From Streptococcus sanguinis (GTDB lineage Bacteria > Bacillota > Bacilli > Lactobacillales > Streptococcaceae): DNA of 64,000 nt. The notes below the pieces were generated by a model. That model worked only from the letters and a program-made list of their open reading frames with translations, did no database searches and was not told the origin of the DNA. The stretch is from positions 713,448 to 777,447 of the forward strand of contig NZ_CDMW01000001.1 in NCBI RefSeq assembly GCF_001078705.1. Reading direction: 5' to 3'. Of this stretch, positions 9,079-17,700 are shown one piece after another. How positions within the stretch are numbered: position 1 is the first letter of the stretch; every line of letters starts with the position of its first letter. The position numbers and the translations under genes were made by a program.

Positions 9079-10359
9079 ATGACACGTGAATTTAAATTTG
9101 AAACTCTGCAGCTTCATGCCGGACAAACAGTGGACCCGACAACTAAGTCGCGGGCTCTGCCTATTTACCAGACAACTTCCTATGTGTTTGACGATACTCA
9201 GGAGGGAGAAGATCTCTTTGCCCTTCGCAAACCGGGAAATATCTACACTCGGATTACCAATCCGACCCTGTCTGCTTTTGAGGAGCGAATTGCGGCTTTG
9301 GAGGGTGGAGTCGGAGCTCTAGCAACAGCTTCTGGTATGGCGGCCCTTACCTATACCGTTCTAGCTTTGGCGCATGCTGGCGACCATGTAGTGGCAGCCT
9401 CCACCATCTACGGTGGCACCTTTAATCTGCTCAAGGAAACCCTGCCTCGCTATGGCATTACCACGACTTTTGTGGATATTGAAAATCTGGCTGAAGTAGA
9501 AGCAGCCATTCAGGACAATACCAAGCTGGTTCTGATTGAAAGCTTGGGCAATCCTTTGATTAATATTCCTGACTTTGAAGCTTTGGCAGAGCTGGTTCAT
9601 GCTCACAAGATTCCGTTGATTTCCGACAATACCTTTGCTACACCATATCTGATCAATGTTTTTTCTCATGGTGTGGACATTGCGGTGCATTCTGCTACTA
9701 AGTTTATTGGAGGTCATGGAACCAGCATTGGTGGTGTGATTGTGGACAGCGGTCGTTTCGACTGGGAAGCTTCTGGCAAGTTCCCGCAGTTTGTAGACCC
9801 AGACCCGAGCTATCATGATATCAGTTATACGCGCGATGTCGGAGCAGCAGCTTTTGTCACCGCCGTCCGGACCCAGCTCTTGCGCGATACAGGCGCTGCC
9901 ATGTCCCCCTTCAATGCCTTTCTCTTCTTGCAGGGGTTAGAAACTCTCTCTTTGCGCGTAGAGCGCCATGTGTCCAATGCCGAGAAGATTGTAGATTTCC
10001 TAGCAGGGCATCCTAAGGTCGAGCAGGTCAATTATCCCAAGCTTGCTGACAGTCCTTATCATGCTTTGGCAGAAAAATATTTCCCTAAAGGCGTGGGCTC
10101 TATCTTCACCTTTAATGTCAATGGCGGAGAGAAAGAAGCTCGTAAGGTTATTGACAGCCTGGAGATTTTCTCTGACTTGGCCAATGTAGCCGATGCTAAG
10201 TCCTTGGTTGTCCATCCAGCTACGACAACTCATGGTCAGATGTCGCCAGAGGCTCAGCTGGCAGCAGGCATTACACCAAATCAAATCCGTCTCTCTATCG
10301 GGCTGGAAAATGTGGATGATTTGATAGAGGATCTCAAACTAGCCTTGGAATCTATCTAA
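9079..10359 (+). CDS. metY: O-acetylhomoserine aminocarboxypropyltransferase (MetY/CysD type)
   Basis: A PLP-dependent Cys/Met metabolism enzyme of 426 residues that makes homocysteine from O-acetylhomoserine and sulfide. The N-terminus FETLQLHAGQ, the YTRITNPT segment and SATKFIGGHG, with the PLP lysine at K208, are characteristic. The length and the large insert between the PLP lysine and the C-terminal domain separate MetY from the shorter cystathionine gamma-synthases (about 380). A strong GAGGTGA ribosome site precedes the ATG. It is a single-gene unit closed by a terminator. A cystathionine gamma-lyase activity is less likely. Confidence 0.92.
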   Translation: MTREFKFETLQLHAGQTVDPTTKSRALPIYQTTSYVFDDTQEGEDLFALRKPGNIYTRITNPTLSAFEERIAALEGGVGALATASGMAALTYTVLALAHAGDHVVAASTIYGGTFNLLKETLPRYGITTTFVDIENLAEVEAAIQDNTKLVLIESLGNPLINIPDFEALAELVHAHKIPLISDNTFATPYLINVFSHGVDIAVHSATKFIGGHGTSIGGVIVDSGRFDWEASGKFPQFVDPDPSYHDISYTRDVGAAAFVTAVRTQLLRDTGAAMSPFNAFLFLQGLETLSLRVERHVSNAEKIVDFLAGHPKVEQVNYPKLADSPYHALAEKYFPKGVGSIFTFNVNGGEKEARKVIDSLEIFSDLANVADAKSLVVHPATTTHGQMSPEAQLAAGITPNQIRLSIGLENVDDLIEDLKLALESI

Positions 10360-10393
10360 TTTTCAGAACCTCTAGATAGAGCAAATATGATTT

Positions 10394-10418
10394 AAACTAG
10401 GTTTTCGCCTAGTTTTTT
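10394..10418 (+). terminator. Terminator after metY
   Basis: Perfect AAACTAGG/CCTAGTTT stem (10394-10401 with 10408-10415), TTTTCG loop, T tail. The T run abuts the next promoter. Confidence 0.85.
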
Positions 10419-10426
10419 GGTATAAT
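10418..10426 (+). promoter_or_regulatory. Extended -10 promoter of the glycosyltransferase pair
   Basis: TGG plus TATAAT (10421-10426), directly joined to the metY terminator T run. Confidence 0.55.
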
Positions 10427-10457
10427 GAAAGATATTAAAAAATAGTAGGTAATCAAT

Positions 10458-11384
10458 ATGACAATTTCAGTGATTGTTCCGTGCTTCAATGAAGAAGAGT
10501 CTATTCCTTTATTTCATGAAGCCATGGAAGCGGTCAAATATCAAATCCGTGACCAGTTTGAATATATTTTTGTCAATGACGGGTCGACAGACCGCACCTT
10601 GGCTGTTTTGCGTGAGCTCAGCAGACGCTGTCCAGATGTGCACTATCTGTCCTTTTCTCGTAATTTCGGAAAAGAAGCAGCGCTCTATGCTGGGCTCCAA
10701 GAGGCAAGTGGGGATTTTGTGACGGTCATGGATGTGGACTTGCAGGATCCGCCCGAGCTTCTGATTGAGATGAAAGCTATGTTGGACATGAATCCAGAAC
10801 TGGACTGTGTGGGGACCCGTCGCACTACTCGAGAGGGAGAGCCACCTATCCGGAGCTTTTTTGCCAATCTGTTTTATAAACTGATTAATAAGATTAGTCA
10901 GGTAGAGATGGTGGATGGTGCGCGTGACTTCCGACTGATGCGCCGCCAGATGGTAGAGGCTATTCTGGATGTTTCAGAGTACAATCGCTTCTCCAAGGGG
11001 ATTTTTGCCTGGGTAGGCTTCAATACAGAGTACTTGGAATACAAAAATGTCGAACGAGTAGCCGGCAAGACCTCTTGGAATTTCTGGTCCCTCTTCAACT
11101 ATTCCTTGGAAGGTATTGTCAATTTCTCTGATGCACCGCTGAACATCGCTTTTTTAGGCGGTATCCTGTCTTGGATTTTAGCCTTTATCCTAATGGCGGT
11201 GATTATTATCCGTACCTTGGTTTTTGGTGACCCGACATCGGGCTGGCCGTCCCTCATGACTGTCATTCTCCTTATCGGAGGCTTCCAGCTGCTGACCATC
11301 GGCATACTCGGCAAATACATCGGAAAAGTGTTTATGGAAACTAAGCATCGGCCGATTTATGTGATTAAGGAGAAGAGTAAATGA
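10458..11384 (+). CDS. GtrB-like polyprenyl-phosphate glycosyltransferase (GT2)
   Basis: A 308-residue family 2 glycosyltransferase of the GtrB/DPM1 type, which loads a sugar from a nucleotide donor onto undecaprenyl phosphate at the inner face of the membrane. It has the N-terminal SVIVPCFNEEESI Rossmann start, the VNDGSTDRT motif, the metal-binding VMDVDLQDPPE segment, and two C-terminal membrane helices (about residues 228-252 and 265-290). The following gene encodes a polytopic membrane protein, and the two with rmlD suggest a module that decorates a rhamnose-containing wall polysaccharide. The sugar cannot be told from the sequence. Confidence 0.88.
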   Translation: MTISVIVPCFNEEESIPLFHEAMEAVKYQIRDQFEYIFVNDGSTDRTLAVLRELSRRCPDVHYLSFSRNFGKEAALYAGLQEASGDFVTVMDVDLQDPPELLIEMKAMLDMNPELDCVGTRRTTREGEPPIRSFFANLFYKLINKISQVEMVDGARDFRLMRRQMVEAILDVSEYNRFSKGIFAWVGFNTEYLEYKNVERVAGKTSWNFWSLFNYSLEGIVNFSDAPLNIAFLGGILSWILAFILMAVIIIRTLVFGDPTSGWPSLMTVILLIGGFQLLTIGILGKYIGKVFMETKHRPIYVIKEKSK

Positions 11385-11438
11385 GTCTTTGAGAGAGTTT
11401 TTGAGCTTAAGTGACTCTTATTTAGCTGAGGAGAGATT

Positions 11439-12662
11439 GTGAAAAATAAAAAAATTAATATTGTCTTATGCTTGTCTTCGTTTATTTATGCGATACAGTT
11501 TTACATCAATAATAAAATCACCCCAGTAGGAGACCAAACAGCCTTTTTAGAATATGCTAAGGAATTTCATTACAATTATTTATTCTTTGGGCTTGATCGT
11601 TATTTTACATGGAGCAGTAGACTGCTCATTGAGTCAGCTACCTTATTATTTTCCGTTCACGAAAAGCTGTTTATAGCAGCAGCCTTTCTGGCAACCTTGC
11701 TTTTGGTTTATGCTTTAAGGAATCTTACTCCCTCCTTGCCTTGGCTGCCAGCTTTACTAATTTTTATATTCCTTCCGGCAACTGAATTTTTAAGCGCGGG
11801 ATCTATTCCGACCTATGTTAATTACATTTTCCCTGCATCCTTGTTGCTTTTTGCACTTTTTTTCAGAGAATCTAAAAATATTTGGGTTAATATAGCTAGT
11901 CTTTTGTGCTTTTTAGTTGCAATCATGCAAGAACAATTAGCAGTCTATGCTTTTTTGTGGCTTCTGTTTGAAACTGTCCTTGCGAAGAAAGATAAAAAAC
12001 CTTTACTGGGTAATCTATGCTATTTGGCACTGAGCGCTTTAGGAATCATATCAGCCAAGCTGTCTCCTGGGAATGCTCTGCGTTTGGAAAAGAATATTGT
12101 CAGTTGGTTCCCCAACTTTCCGAACTTGAATATCTTCCAAAAGCTTGGGCTTGGCTTTCTGGAGACAGGGGATAATCTGCTTTCCACGTCCTTTGCCTTT
12201 GTGATGGTCTTCTTGCTTGTGCTCTTTGTTTATGCTCTTCATAAGAAAAATGTAACAGCCATAGCTCTGAGCGGTTTTGTTTTGTTCAATATTTTTTCGC
12301 AAAAAATGGGCTGGAATACTATTTTTGGTACCTTAACAGGTATCAGTAAAGCAGCCAGAGAATCAGGGACATTTTCTTTTAATATCACGTATATGAGCGC
12401 GGTCGCTTTTTATGGCTTGCTGCTATTAATGATTCTTTATGCTTTATGGCTTGTAGTTTCAGATTTTAAAGAAAAAATATGGCTGATCTATTTATTTGTA
12501 ATTGGTTTTATTGGCCGCATGGTCATTTCATTATCCCCCACTCTCTACGCCTCAAGCACTCGAACCTTTTTGCCTCTGATGATAAGTCTATTCATTATTA
12601 CTTGCAGATTGTTGTATCACTTGTATACAGAATATCAAAAGCGGCAAGAGGCTGTTCTCTAA
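11439..12662 (+). CDS. Polytopic membrane protein, possible GT-C glycosyltransferase
   Basis: A 407-residue protein with around ten hydrophobic helices. The GTG start is chosen because a GAGGAG site lies just upstream at 11429. Between the first and second helices is a loop containing TPVGDQTAFLEYAKEF and FTWSSR; acidic residues in the first extracytoplasmic loop are typical of GT-C enzymes, which use lipid-linked sugars outside the membrane. It follows the GtrB-like gene after 54 nt with no terminator, which fits a donor-synthesis plus transfer pair. I do not recognise the exact family, so the enzymatic role is inference from topology and neighbourhood. Base composition is more AT-rich than the flanking genes. 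Confidence 0.65.
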   Translation: MKNKKINIVLCLSSFIYAIQFYINNKITPVGDQTAFLEYAKEFHYNYLFFGLDRYFTWSSRLLIESATLLFSVHEKLFIAAAFLATLLLVYALRNLTPSLPWLPALLIFIFLPATEFLSAGSIPTYVNYIFPASLLLFALFFRESKNIWVNIASLLCFLVAIMQEQLAVYAFLWLLFETVLAKKDKKPLLGNLCYLALSALGIISAKLSPGNALRLEKNIVSWFPNFPNLNIFQKLGLGFLETGDNLLSTSFAFVMVFLLVLFVYALHKKNVTAIALSGFVLFNIFSQKMGWNTIFGTLTGISKAARESGTFSFNITYMSAVAFYGLLLLMILYALWLVVSDFKEKIWLIYLFVIGFIGRMVISLSPTLYASSTRTFLPLMISLFIITCRLLYHLYTEYQKRQEAVL

Positions 12663-12701
12663 ATCATACTATGAAGTATATTTTCCGATAGGAATTTGAT
12701 C

Positions 12702-12725
12702 AAGCAGATTTTTTCTGCTTTTTTT
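12702..12725 (+). terminator. Terminator after the membrane protein gene
   Basis: AAGCAG (12702-12707) pairs with CTGCTT (12715-12720) around a 7-nt loop, followed by T5 or more. Confidence 0.7.
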
Positions 12726-12733
12726 GTTATAAT
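12725..12733 (+). promoter_or_regulatory. Extended -10 promoter of rmlD
   Basis: TGT plus TATAAT (12728-12733), 38 nt before the rmlD ATG, again immediately after a terminator T run. Confidence 0.55.
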
Positions 12734-12771
12734 AAACTCATTGAATGTTTATGATATGAAAGGAAAGACAA

Positions 12772-13626
12772 ATGATTTTAATTACAGGTGCGAATGGACA
12801 GCTGGGTACAGAGCTTCGCTATCTTTTGGATGAGCGCAATGAGGAGTATGTGGCTGTTGATGTGGCAGAAATGGATATTACAAATGCCCAAATGGTGGAC
12901 AAGGTCTTTGCGGAAGTCAAGCCAAGCTTGGTATATCACTGCGCAGCTTATACTGCAGTTGATGCGGCTGAGGATGAAGGAAAAGAGCTGGACTATGCCA
13001 TCAATGTGACAGGGACCGAAAATGTTGCAAAAGCAGCAGAAGCACATGGAGCAACCTTGGTCTACATCTCAACAGACTATGTCTTTGACGGACAAAAGCC
13101 TGTCGGTGAGGAGTGGGAAGTAGATGACCGGCCGGATCCGCAGACTGAGTATGGCCGTACCAAGCGCATGGGTGAGGAGCTGGTTGAGAAATATTCCAGC
13201 CGTTTCTACATTATCCGTACTGCCTGGGTCTTTGGTAACTACGGTAAAAACTTTGTCTTTACCATGCAAAATCTTGCCAAGACGCACAAAACTCTGACTG
13301 TAGTCAATGACCAACATGGCCGTCCGACTTGGACTCGTACGCTGGCTGAATTTATGACTCATCTGGCTGAAAATCAAAAGGAATTTGGTTATTACCATCT
13401 GTCTAATGATGCGGCTGAGGACACCACTTGGTATGACTTTGCAGTGGAAATTCTCAAAGATACAGATGTGGAAGTCCAGCCGGTTGATTCCAGCAAGTTC
13501 CCAGCCAAGGCTAAGCGACCTTTCAACTCAACTATGAGTCTGACCAAGGCTAAGGCTACAGGCTTTGTCATTCCGACTTGGCAGGATGCCTTAAAAGAGT
13601 TTTACAAGCAAGAGAAGAAACAGTGA
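12772..13626 (+). CDS. rmlD: dTDP-4-dehydrorhamnose reductase
   Basis: The last enzyme of dTDP-L-rhamnose synthesis, supplying rhamnose for wall polysaccharides. It is a 284-residue short-chain dehydrogenase-like protein with the N-terminal GANGQLGTEL nucleotide loop, STDYVFDG, the YGRTKRMGE motif holding the catalytic Tyr and Lys, and RTAWVFG. The ribosome site GAAAGGAAAG precedes the ATG. In related streptococci rmlD lies next to the rhamnan polysaccharide cluster; here tpiA follows instead, so it stands alone with its own promoter and terminator. Confidence 0.94.
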   Translation: MILITGANGQLGTELRYLLDERNEEYVAVDVAEMDITNAQMVDKVFAEVKPSLVYHCAAYTAVDAAEDEGKELDYAINVTGTENVAKAAEAHGATLVYISTDYVFDGQKPVGEEWEVDDRPDPQTEYGRTKRMGEELVEKYSSRFYIIRTAWVFGNYGKNFVFTMQNLAKTHKTLTVVNDQHGRPTWTRTLAEFMTHLAENQKEFGYYHLSNDAAEDTTWYDFAVEILKDTDVEVQPVDSSKFPAKAKRPFNSTMSLTKAKATGFVIPTWQDALKEFYKQEKKQ

Positions 13627-13650
13627 TTTTCTTTGAAGTTAATAATAGCG

Positions 13651-13686
13651 ACAGAACTTAGTCTCAAACTAGGTTCTGTTTTTTTC
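13651..13686 (+). terminator. Terminator after rmlD
   Basis: CAGAACTTAGT (13652-13662) pairs with ACTAGGTTCTG (13668-13678) with one wobble, loop CTCAA, then T8. Confidence 0.85.
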
Positions 13687-13779
13687 TTCTAGCAGACTGA
13701 AGAGGTGATTTTGAGGTGCGTGCTCTGGTGGAGAAAGAGCTGGTTTGAAGATACGGGTGGAAAATGAGAATGAGAAGAA

Positions 13780-13788
13780 TTTTCCACA
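13780..13788 (+). promoter_or_regulatory. DnaA-box-like site 1 upstream of tpiA
   Basis: TTTTCCACA, one change from the TTATNCACA consensus. It pairs with an inverted copy about 50 nt downstream. Confidence 0.35.
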
Positions 13789-13833
13789 GATCTTATCCCC
13801 TTAAAATAAAGATGTTTCAATTTGATGAAATTC

Positions 13834-13842
13834 TGTGGATAA
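13834..13842 (-). promoter_or_regulatory. DnaA-box-like site 2 upstream of tpiA
   Basis: The minus strand reads TTATCCACA, a perfect match to the classical DnaA box, just upstream of the tpiA promoter. Confidence 0.45.
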
Positions 13843-13844
13843 CC

Positions 13845-13873
13845 TTTATTATTTCATGCAACTGTGTTACAAT
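13845..13873 (+). promoter_or_regulatory. tpiA promoter
   Basis: TACAAT (13868-13873) preceded by TGT; TTTATT at 13845-13850 with a 17-nt spacer is a weak -35. Confidence 0.5.
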
Positions 13874-13907
13874 GTTACTATAAATAAAATAGAAGAGGTG
13901 TGTGAAT

Positions 13908-14666
13908 ATGTCACGTAAACCATTTATTGCTGGTAACTGGAAAATGAACAAAAATCCTGAAGAAGCAAAGGCTTTTGTAGAAGCGGTTGCTGCTAAGCTA
14001 CCTTCTTCAGATTTAGTAGAAGCTGGTATCGCTGCTCCAGCACTTGATTTGACAACTGTTTTGGCAGCAGCTAAAGGAAGCAATCTTAAAGTTGCAGCCC
14101 AAAACGCTTACTTTGAAGATGCAGGTGCTTTCACTGGTGAAAACAGCCCTAAAGTTCTTGCAGAAGTTGGAGTTGACTACATCGTTATCGGTCACTCAGA
14201 ACGTCGCGATTATTTCCATGAAACAGACCAAGACATCAACAAAAAAGCGCACGCTATCTTCCGCAATGGTCTGGTGCCAATCATCTGCTGTGGTGAATCG
14301 CTTGAAACTTACGAAGCTGGCAAAGCGGTAGATTTCGTTGGTGCTCAAGTATCAGCTGCTTTGAAAGACTTGACAGCTGAGCAAGTTGCATCATTGGTTA
14401 TCGCTTATGAGCCAATCTGGGCTATCGGTACTGGTAAGTCAGCAACTCAAGACGACGCTCAAAAGATGTGTAAAGCAGTTCGTGACGTTGTAGCAGCCGA
14501 CTTTGGTCAAGAAGTAGCAGACAAGGTTCGTGTTCAGTACGGTGGTTCTGTAAAACCTGAAAATGTTGCGTCTTACATGGCTTGTCCAGATGTTGACGGT
14601 GCTCTTGTTGGTGGTGCATCACTTGAAGCTGAAAGCTTCTTAGCATTGCTTGATTTTGTAAAATAA
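13908..14666 (+). CDS. tpiA: Triosephosphate isomerase
   Basis: It interconverts dihydroxyacetone phosphate and glyceraldehyde 3-phosphate in glycolysis. The ATG at 13908 ([15 protein letters not shown]) gives 252 residues and fits the AGAGGTG ribosome site; a GTG at 13902 in frame is less likely. Catalytic residues are all visible: the NWKMNK lysine, the histidine in IGHSERR, and the glutamate in [11 protein letters not shown], with the phosphate loop QYGGSV near the C-terminus. Codon bias is strong. It is a single-gene unit. The intergenic stretch before it (about 280 nt) holds the rmlD terminator and two DnaA-box-like sites. Confidence 0.97.
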   Translation: MSRKPFIAGNWKMNKNPEEAKAFVEAVAAKLPSSDLVEAGIAAPALDLTTVLAAAKGSNLKVAAQNAYFEDAGAFTGENSPKVLAEVGVDYIVIGHSERRDYFHETDQDINKKAHAIFRNGLVPIICCGESLETYEAGKAVDFVGAQVSAALKDLTAEQVASLVIAYEPIWAIGTGKSATQDDAQKMCKAVRDVVAADFGQEVADKVRVQYGGSVKPENVASYMACPDVDGALVGGASLEAESFLALLDFVK

Positions 14667-14681
14667 AAAATGTTGAAAAAA

Positions 14682-14714
14682 GACTTGTCCTCCCAAAGGT
14701 GACAAGTTTTTTAA
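14682..14714 (+). terminator. Terminator after tpiA
   Basis: ACTTGTC (14683-14689) pairs with GACAAGT (14701-14707), 11-nt loop, T tail. Confidence 0.75.
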
Positions 14715-14730
14715 AAGTTGGAGAGAAAAG

Positions 14731-17700
14731 TTGAAATCGAAAGAATTGGTTTATTTAGCGAGTACGGCTATTTTGTTGGCAGCGACTGCCAATGTTGCAA
14801 AAGCCGAGGAACATACAATCGCTGAGTCAGAAATTTTAAAAACAGAAAGGTCTGTTAGTTCCCAGAATCAGATAGTGAATGCGGCTGCATCGCAAGCGTC
14901 TAATCAGCCGATTGTAGGAGTATCATCTGCAGAACAGTCAGTTCAAGCAGTTAAGCAAGAGGAGCAAATAACGAATGCTGTAGGAACAGCTGTTGAGTCT
15001 GGAGGAGCAGCTCAATCAGCTACTGTAGAAACTCAGGTGGCACCTGCTAAGCCAGAAGGGCAAACTCAGTCAGATGCAAATAATTTTAATCAGAATGAAA
15101 CTGTAGCTGATCAGTCAGCAAAAGCAAGCTCTTCAGTTGCAGATTCTGGTATTGCCTCAGAGCCCAAGGCTAGTCCTGCAGTAGCATCAGCACCAAAAGC
15201 TAGTAATGCTGGAAAAACTGTATTTTATAATGCTGGGTCAAAGGCTCAGGCAGCCCGCGGGAATTCCCAAGCGGAGATTAAAGGTACTTCCTTTGTAGAT
15301 GTCAGCAGCCACAATGGCCATATCAGCGTAGACGACTATCGTAAATTAGCCCAGAAAGGGGTTGGAGGGGTCGTTGTCAAACTGACAGAAGGAACCCATT
15401 ACACCAATCCATTTGCCGAGTCTCAGGTGAGAAATGCTCAGGGAGCCGGTTTACAAGTATCGACCTATGCCTTCTCGCACTATACTAACGATGAAGAAGC
15501 GAGAGCTGAAGCTCGTTATTACGCTGCCTTTGCTAATAGACTAGGCCTGCCTAAAAACACAGTCATGGTCAATGACATGGAAGATCCCAAAATGCAAAAT
15601 GGGATTAACCAGCATACCCAGGCTTGGGCGGATGAGATGCGCAGACTGGGTTATTCAAACCTGATGTATTATACTAGCGCCAGCTGGCTGGATCAAAATA
15701 ATCTTCGTAGCAAAGGACCGGTTAATACATCGCAATTTGGCTATAGCAACTTCTGGGTGGCCCAGTATCCGTCTTCTAATTTAAATCTTGATGGAGCTAA
15801 ATCTCTCAAATACAATAGTGGCGCTGGAGCATGGCAGTTTACAGCCCAGGCTCAGCTGTTAGCTGGCAAGCATGTATTTGACCATAGCGTTGATTACACT
15901 GGTAGGTTTACCCAGCAGTCTGCTCTTGCTAAGCAGCCTTTAAAGGGTAACATCAGTATTCAGAATAAGAATAATGTCAACGGCAGCTTTGACGTTGTGA
16001 TTTCAAACGTTTCTGCTCCTTATGGAGTGTCTGTCGTTAGTGTTCCGGTTTGGTCTGAAGCTAATGGTCAAGACGATATTATCTGGTACACAGCCACTCA
16101 GCAGGCCAACGGTACTTATAAAGTTTCAGTTGAGTCTAGCAGACATAAAGATTCAGTTGGCAAGTACAATGTCCATCTCTACTATATCCGCAATGACGGC
16201 CAATTAGTCGGTGTTGGCGGTACTACAACTAATGTATCTGTCATCAAGCCAAAGGGCAAAATCAGCATTCAGAATCGCAACAGCGAAACTGGAGATTTCG
16301 ATATTGTAGTTTCCGGTATTTCATCTCCGGGCGGTCTGAAAAGCGTTTCTCTGCCGACTTGGTCAGAGGCCAATGGTCAAGATGATATCAAGTGGTATAC
16401 TGCTGAACGTCAGGCTGACGGAACCTATCGGAAGCGGGTGCGCATAAGCGACCACAATCATGTACAGGGTGAGTACAATGTCCATCTCTATTATGTCCAA
16501 AATGACGGCCGCTTGGTTGGTGTAAGCGGTACTAAAACGACCGTTTCTCTTGGCAAACCTAAGGGCACCATCAGTATTCAAAATCGAAACAAAGAAACTG
16601 GCGATTTTGATATTGTGGTTTCAGGTATTTCATCTCCGGGCGGTCTGAAGGAAGTTTCTCTGCCGACTTGGTCTGAGGCTAATGGCCAAGATGATATCAA
16701 ATGGTACAACGCTGAGCGTCAAGCTGATGGCACCTATCGTAAGCGTGTTCGTCTGAGCGATCACAAAAATGTTGAGGGTGAGTACAATATTCATCTCTAC
16801 TATGTGCAAAATGATGGCAGCTTGGTAGGTGTAAGTGGCACTAAAACGACTATTTCTATAGAAAAACCAAAAGTTCAAGGTAAAATCAGTATTCAGAATC
16901 GCAACAGCGAAACTGGCGATTTTGATATTGTGGTTTCAGATATCGTATCGCCAGGCGGTCTGAAGGAAGTTTCCCTACCAACTTGGTCAGAGGCCAATGG
17001 CCAAGATGATATCAAGTGGTACAATGCAGAGCGTCAGGCTGACGGTACTTATCGGAAACGAGTTCGTGTGAGTGATCACAAAAATGTTGAGGGCGAGTAC
17101 AATATTCATCTCTACTATGTGCAAGATGATGGCAAGCTGGTTGGTGCTGGTGGCATAAAGACTAATGTTTCTCTAGGTAAGCCAAAGGGCAACATCAGTA
17201 TTCAAAATAAGAATAATGTCAACGGCAGTTTCGATGTTGTGATTTCAAACGTTTCTGCCCCTTATGAAGTGTCTGTTGTCAGTGTTCCGGTTTGGTCTGA
17301 AGCTAACGGTCAAGATGATATTATTTGGTATACAGCTACTCATCAGGCTAATGGTACCTATAAAGTTACTGTTGAATCTAGTAAACATAAAGACTCAGTT
17401 GGTAAGTATCATATCCATCTTTACTATGTCCGTAACGACGGGCAGTTAGTCGGTGTTGGTGGTACTACAACCAATGTGTCAGCAGTTAAACCACAGGGCA
17501 AAATCAGTATCCAAAATCGTAACAGCGAAACTGGCGATTTTGATATTGTGGTTTCAGATATTGTATCTCCAGGCGGTCTCAAGACTGTTTCCCTGCCAAC
17601 TTGGTCAGAGGCCAATGGTCAGGATGATATCAAGTGGTACAACGCTGAACGTCAGCCGGATGGTACCTATAAGAAGCGAGTTCGTGCGAGCGACCATAAC

